A stretch of DNA of 42,393 nt from Verrucomicrobiales bacterium (GTDB lineage: Bacteria; Verrucomicrobiota; Verrucomicrobiia; Limisphaerales; UBA1096). The stretch covers positions 1-42,393 of the forward strand of contig NYWG01000229.1 in assembly GCA_002684915.1 (NCBI GenBank). The letters are read 5' to 3'. Shown here in pieces: positions 26,101 to 34,300 of the stretch; the stretch's first letter is position 1; each line of letters starts with the position of its first letter. The position numbers and the translations under genes are program-made. Below the pieces are notes generated by a model. That model ran no database searches, was not told the DNA's origin, and saw only the letters and a program-made list of their open reading frames with translations.

Positions 26101-26493
26101 ATATTCATGGATCTTGGAGATATTATTGCTCCAAGTGGTGATCCAGTATCAGAAGTTCAACTTGCTGAATTAGAACCATACGAAATTATCTCTGATGGTT
26201 CTTCTTCTTCCGCGTATCCATTTAACTTAGGGTACTCTTCAATTAACTATTATATGGCGCAATTAGATACATCAGATCTACCCGATCAGGGTGATGCTGG
26301 ATTTATTGCTACTGGAGAAGTTGTCTACGCAAATACTGCAAGATTCCCATCATCAGGAACCATTTTAATTGGTGGGGAAAAAATTTCCTACACATCTAAA
26401 TTATCAGATCGTTTTATTAACTGCACAAGAGGCGCGGACGGGTCGCCTATCGCATTGCATACAGTAGGAGACTACTTAAGAAACGCTCTATAA
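17134..26493 (+). CDS. Giant (3119 aa) baseplate/virion structural protein in the gp7 position, with YHYH-like domain
   Basis: Single ORF; N-term VESQLPDFINEEYELFGKFIQKYYEQLE; lies between gp6 and gp8. Confidence 0.85.
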   Translation: MVKTANKISYLVESQLPDFINEEYELFGKFIQKYYEQLELQGQPVDIIANLQSYRDIDFYETNILKESTTVVGSLGELSTTITVADATSFPKYGGYIKIDDEICFYAERTDTQFLEVSRGVSGNTTIGDLYNSSTFVTTQADTHVNGSTVQNISNLFLYSLVKSFEAQYLADFPEAYLKEGVDKRTLLKNITDFYRAKGTDNSIKFLFKCLIQDDPNPDIAYPRDFTLKSSESNWIQSYALRVKILTGNPNDLIGKQITQNVEGNYASAVVDNVKYSGTFDNEELYDIILNESSVNGTFSSSLKTQLTSPISASATVGDRINVFSTMGWETKGSFVVGSEIFTFEEKNVNQFVIKTRDGNGSYQPETTVSYNLEVSSGSIQLQVFGLLYGLNNSIESPYSNPGESVEISESGFLTDDVRINDTQNNLRWIFSTGSAAITGLNPNVSAIFEDGSGYYIASSGFPSHNIPTLPSDAQDQKLLKIIRKNPIQTTEIYKTLYRDIGIAINGIPFLSYKDEEVVNSGAIQSIAVTSRGSGYAKPPFILVNGVANLARTRLAGQVVESVIVDTPGDYNSIPTVEVLSGRNAQARAIITNGEITSIVVENAGEYYSSAPEVRITDSAGKGRFAVYRAVVTTAGAIDRFEKINGGSLYSQENVQVDIIAVGSGSEATASIRQWRKDKFYKNQSSLDSENGYFFNNYTINRGSGYAYYAAPSTIRSGDTGVTHSPIIGFAYDGNPIYGPFGHQDPLDLQSSITRMTSSYTKNNTRSNGPLVSQYPIGTFIDDFTYIAEYGSLDQNNGRYCVTPDYPEGTYAYFVTLDTQGDPVFPYILGDNYYSLPVDSNYNSELSQDNVPTFAKRLRTSNITNNGEFALAKITDVKRGSISSVSVLNSTNNFSVGSELIIDNSDTDGFGASAEVSSVQGRSVDSIESQDTKALYVELKSIAYLFDGDTITQSATGATGEIVGNVFSGTKFALRDVNGTFNSTDVLSSNVKVISLFLDKNSSYTKGAILEFTDGLSAPVASGEVLETTTKQNVVKIKVLTGSFVVSDTLFLRSSDLINTTGSKIITINLLSDDLIIFNLKDNVAILTTTDAHGIAESDIIDIDINPDDASTTTTYYLRSRVYQEATLQTPGITRVLNDNGVGKVSILNGGEDYTTNTYNDLALVGGSGSGAKANIVVSSAGSVTSITITEKGTGYELFDVLTVGDTALSKTNTNTPAVQINVDHIGLSSSETVVNLSSNVGINPGDKLSIGNEVITVLSRVVNSTKSINVTRGATPLNHFNGATVSTYNAGYVISPGTAVGDASIFSYDSRTQKIVFVYNYGQTVNSITPIDLSTVFFDQEQRLAGIISVQDPIRCFEFSLDNTLFVRNQLIEIKEDYRYIFDTSHSSMNDVEFDISPSKNLNLKTLEAIRGNNVLDVKFGFGPRIATNNYSTKSEVSFKTYFYFDKLNNVQSEGSFIKVVPDPLQGSKSALYITPTKVVYDTVTLATNDGSGLIEYTSKSKFSIGKINSIAVINIGNDYRKVPSVLGIMPTNKATATSIIENGKIVGVSVKTGGSGYVNPIVSVEGNAKLKAIIDQGRITGVEVVNSGFGYSTPPEVKIAESSVECLINSDDIGVPRNINVINVGGSFHKDNTLTSTFRSNYILSLSNFDPNCFAIGETIVQEINNVEVARARITSFRSGRLSVDRVSGVFRQKKLIKGLARNKSAILETIRYTEFSPQIKTYYDNQGYFESDSGKVSDQNQRITDSFYYQDYSYLVKSKTSIDSWRSLIKSTTHPAGFKVFGEVLIESASNASMNSDSKFVGTSIVQIWNPDVNKISVISTKKNITQSIVLMDSFKVEKGIGSVATESFNTSEITSTEVYLTESFDGNFGDKGNLQGKTVFNIVDVNGNSVNPYNEQALTITLDAILQEPGISYIINGDKITFASPPLGPTNKDGQSVPGVLFYGRNFQFKSDTLNQKYLKKIKNIFQRSGTWIDAANQINQNRRFIQSETLGYIKSKYTSIPWTNLSEKCYRDIGLILDALEHDLRFGGNQKTLFAVEKYFNAGVLNYISGELEATIDAFEYAVRLSKLASRNWDYSDRQVSWTVGTNQVTMTNTDDIAIGMKVSSGRSFPDGTIITDIIDGRTIQVSNNSVAVTPDPSGNADMTFIWSGLNVGTYFDASTLIEKNKSSMITDTINAINTKYLALASTNYSTKCSRDLGLLVDAVNYCLKYGGNRKIVEFAESYFVDGNLNYIKDELNETVYAHKVLRDLMIAAMRNLGSVKDNSIRIDSSSPACAEVASSITTYIDIVESILEGGPNRIDTVEQNSNSTGYWTTFTSYSNYNILPDPLLLSELKECEEVASALDSLFENVRETLTTGPQTSTISYPDYINGENTIFELYYEDGTAVDTEINENLFIALSGVLQHDPAYTIDKTSVPNKVVFDTPPIWGQGENTKTVQEPLAVEKFFAHGVGNYIRCEIEKSGILTGSGGPFLILNSKNKKVQTVDDPKFAYVFIDGVLQRNGVSYTITGPAIRFTKKIFRENNVEIILLYGRDIDQTVTLFDFQRNSYYNEIKITCDAGSPNNFIDWISWFNTSYDKFQVAYQKIGNTKKFIGNVKNYTTTSQTLIITLAGNNPDVDTSNIFFAGESDFSDEYELSGTTNSISVVRDSNNDYRMQRNSGNWLYGTPRADESFYERKRLLANLNAKDLIRIDGEKEFRTINELPRYTNPKDYNPGQDVSNAFFGSVTTTNYNGNVRGVGLSVTCEIENGSVSKVTWNRRDLQLLYDEGIIQPTTAYDYDSPPILHFVSVNQEGGGARAEVVVSDGQIVDIVLTKKGSGYTKSPKVITARSYDLIKSSGRKIDTFHTLGIGTQIGQSSPVAVASFFDIIKGIDLPVAVIDPSVVIPDGYIDITLIIQSIVDTAPLFTVSREYKFFNPFVGSTSIAGPTTQADADILVIIEPKLVSDNILVTTSINVTEYFEVGFSMWASDLVDLTFFNNINHWENSIFMDLGDIIAPSGDPVSEVQLAELEPYEIISDGSSSSAYPFNLGYSSINYYMAQLDTSDLPDQGDAGFIATGEVVYANTARFPSSGTILIGGEKISYTSKLSDRFINCTRGADGSPIALHTVGDYLRNAL

Positions 26494-26506
26494 ATAAATA
26501 TAAATA
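26489..26506 (+). promoter_or_regulatory. Two TATAAATA late-promoter boxes in tandem, 10 bp apart
   Basis: TATAAATA at 26489-26496 and 26499-26506, upstream of gp8. Confidence 0.7.
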
Positions 26507-26542
26507 ACTCGGATTCAGTCTTACTATACAGGCACTAGTGCT

Positions 26543-28309
26543 ATGGCAGCTATTATTTCAGAAAAATTTAGAATCTTCAATGCGAAGCAATTTCTAGAAT
26601 CTTTAACAGAAGGTACAAACGATGCAGATGCAGCGCGTACCAGAATGTATTTCTTCGTTGGAAGATCTTCTAGGTGGGATGCTTACTTAGAAATTTTCAA
26701 CGTAAGTGGATCATTTCAAATTGGAGAAACTGTAAGCGGTGGTGGATGGAGTGGTGTAGTTGCTGCTGCATATTCTAACAGCCTTCTACTTAATACCGTT
26801 CTACCGACTCCAACTACAACTCCATCATTTGGAACTACTATTACTGGTGGAACTAGTGGTGCTACTTCTAAGAGTGGTACATACAGATACGGTACTGAAG
26901 ATGTACCTCCAATGCCATTGGATAATTTTTCTGAGAAAAGATCTGTATACGAAGAACTAATTGCTGCCAAGAGAGTTACTGGTCCCTTTGCTCGTCTTGT
27001 AGTTCCCCGTTATAACTGGAACCTTGCGCTGAATCCAAAATTTGATATGTACCGTCCAAATTATTCTCCAACACCAGGTGGTGGCGGAGCTATTGGCGTT
27101 GAAACTGCACTAGGGTCTTCTTCACTATCTACTTCAAAGTTCTATGTAATGAACTCTTCATACGAAGTGTTTAAGTGTTTATATAACGGCGAATCCCCCA
27201 CGAATCCAACAGGACAAAACGCTACCTACGAACCAAAATCTCAACCAAGTGCTGGTCAGGGTACATTTGATGCTGGTACTGGTATCTACACAGAACCAGC
27301 AGCAACTGCTGGTTATATTTGGAAGCATATGTTCACACTCCCTACGAGTGATGTTCTTTCATTCCTTTCATCCGACTTTATGCCTATTGCTTCTACATCT
27401 GATTCATCAAGAATTGCAGTTGAAGCACTTGCAGTTGATGGATCTATTAATGTATCAGTAATTCGTGATGCAGGAACTGCATTACCTGCTTCTGCTACAT
27501 TATATACTGCTGTTCAGGGTGATGGCACTGGAGCAATTATTAAATTTGAAACTAATGGTTCGGGAACTATTACATCTACAGAAGTAGAGGCGAATGGCAC
27601 CGGTTACTCATATGGTAACGTTATTCTTGAAACCGGATCTGTATTTACCGATGCTGGTCTCACAGCTGCTGCTGGTGCATTTGCAGGAACTGCTTCAATT
27701 GAAGCAGTTGTTTCCCCAGAAGGTGGACATGGGTCACACGCAGAAGATGAATTCTTTTCTAAGCGTGTAATGACTAATATTCGCTTAACCTATGATGAAG
27801 GACAAGGAGACTTCCCTGTAGATAATGATTTCCGTCGTATTGGTATTATTCAAGATCCTTATGAGTATGGCACTAGTACATTTGCATCTGCAAGCACACT
27901 TCGTGGTACAAGAGTACTAAAATTAAATGGTGCTACTGCAGGTTATGTTGCAGATGAAATGATTACTCAAACTGTAACCGGAGGAACTGCAAAAGGAACT
28001 GTAGTATCTTGGGATGCAACAAACGGTATTTTGAAGTATTATCAATCAGCATCTCTACACACCGATGGTGGTAAAATTCTAGCATTTGAATCAAATGCAT
28101 CAAATGCAGTTGTTGGTAGTACCTCTTCAGCATCCGGAACGGTTGATACTGCACAGAATGCGGTTCTTTCTGATATCTCATTTACAGGTGGTCTTGCATC
28201 CCCTGAATTAGAACCAAACTCAGGAGAAATCGTATACATAGAGAATAGAAGAGAGATTACTAGAGCTCCCGACCAAATTGAGGACATTAAGCTAGTAATT
28301 GAATTCTGA
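26543..28309 (+). CDS. gp8: Baseplate wedge gp8-like
   Basis: MAAIISEKFRIFNAKQFLESL...RMYFFVGRSSRWD; synteny. Confidence 0.85.
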   Translation: MAAIISEKFRIFNAKQFLESLTEGTNDADAARTRMYFFVGRSSRWDAYLEIFNVSGSFQIGETVSGGGWSGVVAAAYSNSLLLNTVLPTPTTTPSFGTTITGGTSGATSKSGTYRYGTEDVPPMPLDNFSEKRSVYEELIAAKRVTGPFARLVVPRYNWNLALNPKFDMYRPNYSPTPGGGGAIGVETALGSSSLSTSKFYVMNSSYEVFKCLYNGESPTNPTGQNATYEPKSQPSAGQGTFDAGTGIYTEPAATAGYIWKHMFTLPTSDVLSFLSSDFMPIASTSDSSRIAVEALAVDGSINVSVIRDAGTALPASATLYTAVQGDGTGAIIKFETNGSGTITSTEVEANGTGYSYGNVILETGSVFTDAGLTAAAGAFAGTASIEAVVSPEGGHGSHAEDEFFSKRVMTNIRLTYDEGQGDFPVDNDFRRIGIIQDPYEYGTSTFASASTLRGTRVLKLNGATAGYVADEMITQTVTGGTAKGTVVSWDATNGILKYYQSASLHTDGGKILAFESNASNAVVGSTSSASGTVDTAQNAVLSDISFTGGLASPELEPNSGEIVYIENRREITRAPDQIEDIKLVIEF

Positions 28310-28334
28310 TTAGTTGACTTAGAGATCGTGCGAG

Positions 28335-31300
28335 ATGCCCCAAAAGACTAACCTGAACGTAGCTCCATTCTACGACGATTTTGACCAAGAGAAAAATTTC
28401 TATAAAGTTTTAATCCGTCCTGGATATTCTATTCAGGCAAGGGAGTTAACTCAGTTACAATCTATTCTACAGAATCAGATTGAACAGTTTGGCAAGTACG
28501 CTTTTAAGCAAGGCGAACTTGTCATTCCTGGTGAGGTGGGTTTAAATACCAAACTTAACTTTGTTAAGTTGTCTTCTATTTCAGAAATTCCTGTAAATCA
28601 GGATGGGCAAATTGTATATAAAAAATACGACGCTAGCGGTCTCAAAGGGGAAACTCTTAGAGGTTTGACCTCTGGTGTCGTAGCGACTGTTGTAGAGGCA
28701 TTCACGGCGTCTGAGACTGCTTCTGATGTCATCTATGTAAACTATACTAATAGTGGTGATGCAGGAAACGAAGAAACTTTCCGACAAGGTGAAACATTAG
28801 AAGTAGTAGGTGGAGTTAACACACCATTACTAGTTGTTGGAACTGATGGTAGTGTTCTTCCTACAAGTATTGAAGTAACTAATCCTGATACTTCCGAAGT
28901 TACATCTTTAGAAAGTCCTGCTATGGGATATGCTTCTGCTGTAAAAGTAGAAGAAGGAATTTATTTTGTCAATGGGTATTTTGTTAGGAACAATACTCAA
29001 CTATTAGTTATTGATCGTTACTATAATAAACCATCTGCAAAGATTGGATTTAAGATTGTTGAAAGCATCATAACTCCAGAAGAAGATGCATCTTTATATG
29101 ACAATTCTATTGGGTCTAGTAACTACACTGCTCCTGGAGCACATAGACTTCAAATTGTATTAAACATTGTAAAATATTCTTTATCTGAGATTACAGATAA
29201 GAATTTTATTCAACTCCTTACAGTTCGTTCAGGAGTTGTACAAAGTATTGTATCTCAAACTGATTATAATTTACTAGAACAGACTCTTGCGAGAAGAACT
29301 TATGATGAGTCTGGAGATTATGTAGTTGATAATTTTTCATTAGATATCCGTGAATTTTATCAGCAAAATGGTAATCTAGGTGTTTATGGTCAAGATGAAT
29401 TCGGATTAGTTAATGGTTTAGAATTACAAGAAGCAAAAGAAAAATTAGTTGCCAGTATTGGACCAGGTAAAGCATACATTAAAGGGTATGAAATTGTTAA
29501 CAAAGAAACTAAGTATCTTAATCTCAGTAAGGCAAGAGAAACTTTAAATCGGGAAGATATTAGACTCAATACTAAAGGTCTACCTACTTATAAAATAACA
29601 AATACATTTGGATCAATCCCACTAAATGCAGAAGGTTCAGAACTAACTGCATATCCTAATATTTTTCTTTGCAGTAATTTTAATGATGGCAGTATTGGAT
29701 CAAACAATACAGAAGGACCTAACGATTCAAAACAAACACTAAGTCGTAGAGGACAATTTTTTGATGTAAATTCTGGTATTAAAACCATTTACATCAATAT
29801 TGATACATTCTACGCAAATACATATTCAACTTTAACAGATGCTAATTTTGAATCAGTTTTAGGAACTCTATGGTTTGTACAAACAAGAACTGATGTTGGA
29901 GCACCATCTGTAGTCAATTCTGTAAAATCTTTAGCATTCTCAAAAGTTAATAGAATTGAAGTAAATTCAAGTACTGGAGTAACATTTTTAGAACTCACTA
30001 TTACAGGAAGAAAAGATTTACTAGATTCGTATTTCTTGGAGTATGATACTTCATCAGGATCAAATTACAGAGAAGTTTATTTAACTCAAAATGATGCAAT
30101 CAATGGTTCTACACCATTTGGAACTGTTATTGATTACAATGAAACAATTACTCCAGTAATTGGTCTTGCTAAACCAAGTAATTTTACGTTAATTGAACGA
30201 GGATCCGGATTCAATGAAGACTCCGATTCGGTAGTTTCCAAAGGTAGATTATCAAACGGAGATGGTGTATATAACACTACATTTGGATTATCATATTTTG
30301 ACCCTCAGTTCTTTACTAAAATTTTATTAGACGAAGAGATTGTTGCAGATGGTAGATTTTCATCTGGTAAGTATGTTTATGGTTTAGAAAGCGGTGCCTA
30401 TGGAGTTGTAGAAGGTCCATCTGATGGCAAGTTTACAACTAATAAAACATTAATGGTTAAGACTCTTTTCGGTAACTTCATGTCCGGAGAGACTATTAGA
30501 GATGAAGATAACAACTCAGTGAGAGTTGCAAAAGATAATACAATTTCTCACTTTATTGTTAATAACAGAGGTTCTAATTATGTTGATGGATCAAAGTTGA
30601 GAATTGATGGTGTTGAATTTGATTCATCTAAAGTAAATTTAACTATTGCAAGTGGTGCTATTGTAAGTGCCGTGGTTTCTAACAGAGAGTTATTCAACCA
30701 AGAGTATTCAAAACCTCCGGTTATTAATGTAATTCAAGGAGATGGTGGTGGTACTCCTAGTGCATCTGTAATTACACCAGTTCTTGTTAGAAATTCCGTA
30801 GTTACATATACTCCACAAAATGTAAAATCATTTTTCTGTGAATATGGATCGGGAAATGCTAATAAATTTACTTCTGATATAGAAGTTAATAAAGAAAAAT
30901 TTACCGAAATTACATCTATTACTAATTTTACTTTTAGTGGTACTAAAGGAAGAAAGTTTATTGAGTGTAATGGGTTTGGCGGAGATGCAACTAAATTTGT
31001 CAGCCAAGGAGATTTAATCCAATTCTCAGATTCTACAGATACTATTATTAAATCAGTTGTACAATATTCAACAAAACCTGAAGGTGTTTTAAAATCAAGA
31101 GTTTATCTTGATAGATCTTTACCACAAGATGTAAGTAATAGTAGTGTTGTTAGAGTTCGTCCTTCTATTTCAAACTTCAATCAAGGAACGTTACTTTATA
31201 AAACTGGATCTAATCAAGTAAGTTCTATTGTAGTAGATAGCGAAGATTCAAAAATTGCTTATTTCTTAAGAAGAGATTTTGTTACTACTGGTGTTGGTGG

Positions 31301-34300
31301 CGCAGGAGTAATTACTTTTGCTGCTCAACTCCCATTTGGAACTCAGAGATTTGTTTCATTCTCAGAAAGTAATTTCTTAATTACTGTTTTAGATCCGGGT
31401 GATGCTCCTGATATTGCAGAAGGTGATATAATTTATGTTACACAAAATCAAGTTATAATTAAAGCATCAAGTGATTCTGCTAGTGGATTAACTTCTGGTA
31501 GTGTAATGCTAAGTCTAGCATCAACATATTTTGGATCAATTCCTAGTGGTGGTGCATATCCGACGTTAAAATTAACTGCAACATTAGAAGTAACTAAAGC
31601 AAAACCAAGATTAAAAACTGCAGTAGTCAATAAGAGAATTATTATTGATTCTCCCGGAGACATGATCATACCTTTTAGAGGAAGTGATTATGACTCTGAA
31701 AGTCTTGCTATCTATAGTTATGCTGATGTATACAAGTTAAGATATGTTTATGAAGGATCTTCTTCAGAACCTCCTGTTGTTGATAGAAATGGAAATCTTG
31801 TTAGTGGAATAGATGTATCTAATAGATTTACATTTGACGATGGTCAAAGAGATACCGTTTATGACGTTTCCCGTATTGTATTAAAACCAGGGTTTAATCC
31901 TCCATCTGGACAATTAGTAATTGCATTTGATTATTTTGAACATACCAGAGGAGATTTTTGTACAGTTGATTCTTACCTCCATGAAGCAGGTGTAGGACCA
32001 GAAGAGATTCCTTCATTCAATTCACCAACGTTAGGTAAAATTTCACTAAAAGATGTTCTTGATTATAGACCTAAAGTAGATAACGATTCTATTATTTCTG
32101 GATTCCAGGATAATGCGTTACTATCTGCTGCTAATACTAGATCTTTTACAGGAACCGGTGGAGTTATTACAAGTACTCCTGCTCCAGATTCTAATTTAGA
32201 GTTTACATTCTCATTCACTCAAACTCAATATCTTGATAGGATTGATGCGTTATTCCTCAATAAAAAAGGTGAGTTTATTATTAAAGAAGGTAACTCTTCT
32301 CTAAATCCAACAAAACCAGATTTAGTCAGTGATGCAGTACCTTTGTACTACATGTATGTACCTGCATTTACACAAAGTAGTAAAGATGTAAGAATTACTG
32401 CTGTTGATAACCGTCGTTATACGATGCGTGACATCGGTAAGTTAGAGAAGCGTATTGAACGTCTTGAATATTATACCTTATTAAGTGTATTAGAACAGCA
32501 AGCATTAAATATGCAAATCATTGATGCTGCTGGTGTTAATAGATTTAAGAGTGGATTTATCGTAGATAATTTTGAAACTCATAGAATTGGTTCTTTGCAA
32601 TCTCTTGACTATAAGTGCTCTATTGATACTCAGCAATCTGTTATGAGACCTCAATCAAAAGAGGATTCTTTTGCTTTAATTGAGGTTAATCAGCGAGATG
32701 ACCAAAGATCTATTTCAGGTTATGTTAAAAACAATGATCGTGTCACATTACCATATTCAGAATTAGAACTATTAGGTAATAGTTTTGCTACAAAGACTAT
32801 TAATCCAAATCCATTTGTTGTCTTACAATACGTTGGTGATGCATTTGTCGGACCTAATGTAGACTCTTGGTATGATACAAGTGTTGCTCCATTAGTAAAT
32901 GACAATAATACAAATCTATATTCAATTTTCTTAGCAAAAAATGAATTAAAGGATGCATTCTCAAGTATCTACAATTCGTATAAAGTTAACTGGTTAGGTG
33001 CGAGTAGGTCGTTCTTTAATATTGCATCATTCTCAGATGTTAATAGTAACATATCAGATTCTTCAGTAACAAGTGCTTCAGTTGGTAGTTCTTCTAATAT
33101 CAGTCCAGAAAATAATGAAATTGGAAAAGGTATTTCCACTAAAGGCGTAGGGAATAATGTTATTTCAACTTCGTTATCTTTCTTTGCTAGAAGTATTCCC
33201 GTTAAATTTAACATTAGTAGACTGAAACCAAATACAAATATTTCAGTCTTTATGGAAAGTAGAGATATTTCACGTTGGGTTAATCCAGATTTTAGATATA
33301 CCGGTATTGCAGGAAATTCTCTATCATCTTTTAACAGTCAAGTTAAGACCGATGAAAATGGTAATGCTAGTGGTATTATTTTAATTCCTGCTGGTCTTCC
33401 ACCTAGAGAAAATGCTACATGGACTGGTGATACTAAAACAGTTGTATATGATACTGATGCTGATGAAATGAGATTTTCAACAGGAGTAAAGACTATTAGA
33501 TTTACATCTAGCTCTACTGATGAATCTAAAGATGAAGTAGATTCATATGCAGAAGTTAAGTTTTATGCAACAGGTCTTCTTCCAGAAAATCCATCTTCAA
33601 TTATATCAACTACTCCTGCATTCTTTAAATCAAATGAAGGAATTCAAACTACCGATAGTAATACTGAAAATCCAATCAAACCAAATCCACTTGCCCAAAC
33701 ATTTAAGGTAGAAGGATTTGAAGGTGGTGTGTTTGTAACTAGTTTAGATCTGTTTTTCTCTGCAAAGAGTAGCACTATTCCACTAAGAGTTTATTTAACT
33801 GATACTCAAAGTGGCAAACCAGGAAAAAATATTATTCCGGGAACTCAAAAAATTCTAAATCCAGAAACTTATTTGAGAGTTTTTGCGAGTGAAACTTTAA
33901 CTGTAACTAAAGATGAGAAGGTAGTTGGATCTTCTTCTAATGCATCTGGTCCTATTTCAAAAGTTTTTGATAAGAACAATGTTGCAGTTAATCCTTCAAC
34001 AACGGGAGTATTTACGTTAACTAATGACCAAGTTTATACTTTAGTCTTAAGTAATCATAATGGTAAATTGTTTAACCCAGATGAATTTTTAGAAGTTCCA
34101 TCTATAACAGAATCTAATAATGCAAATAACAAAACATCAACTTTAAAAATTACTAAAGATTCGGGAAGAGTTACCGACCTAAAAGTTAAGAACACTGGTT
34201 CTGATTATGATTCGGCAATTTTAACTATTGAAAGTCCTCAATTGCCAGGTGGTGGTAATTCAACTGCTACAGTTAGAGTTTCTGGTGGTAAAGTTTACCA

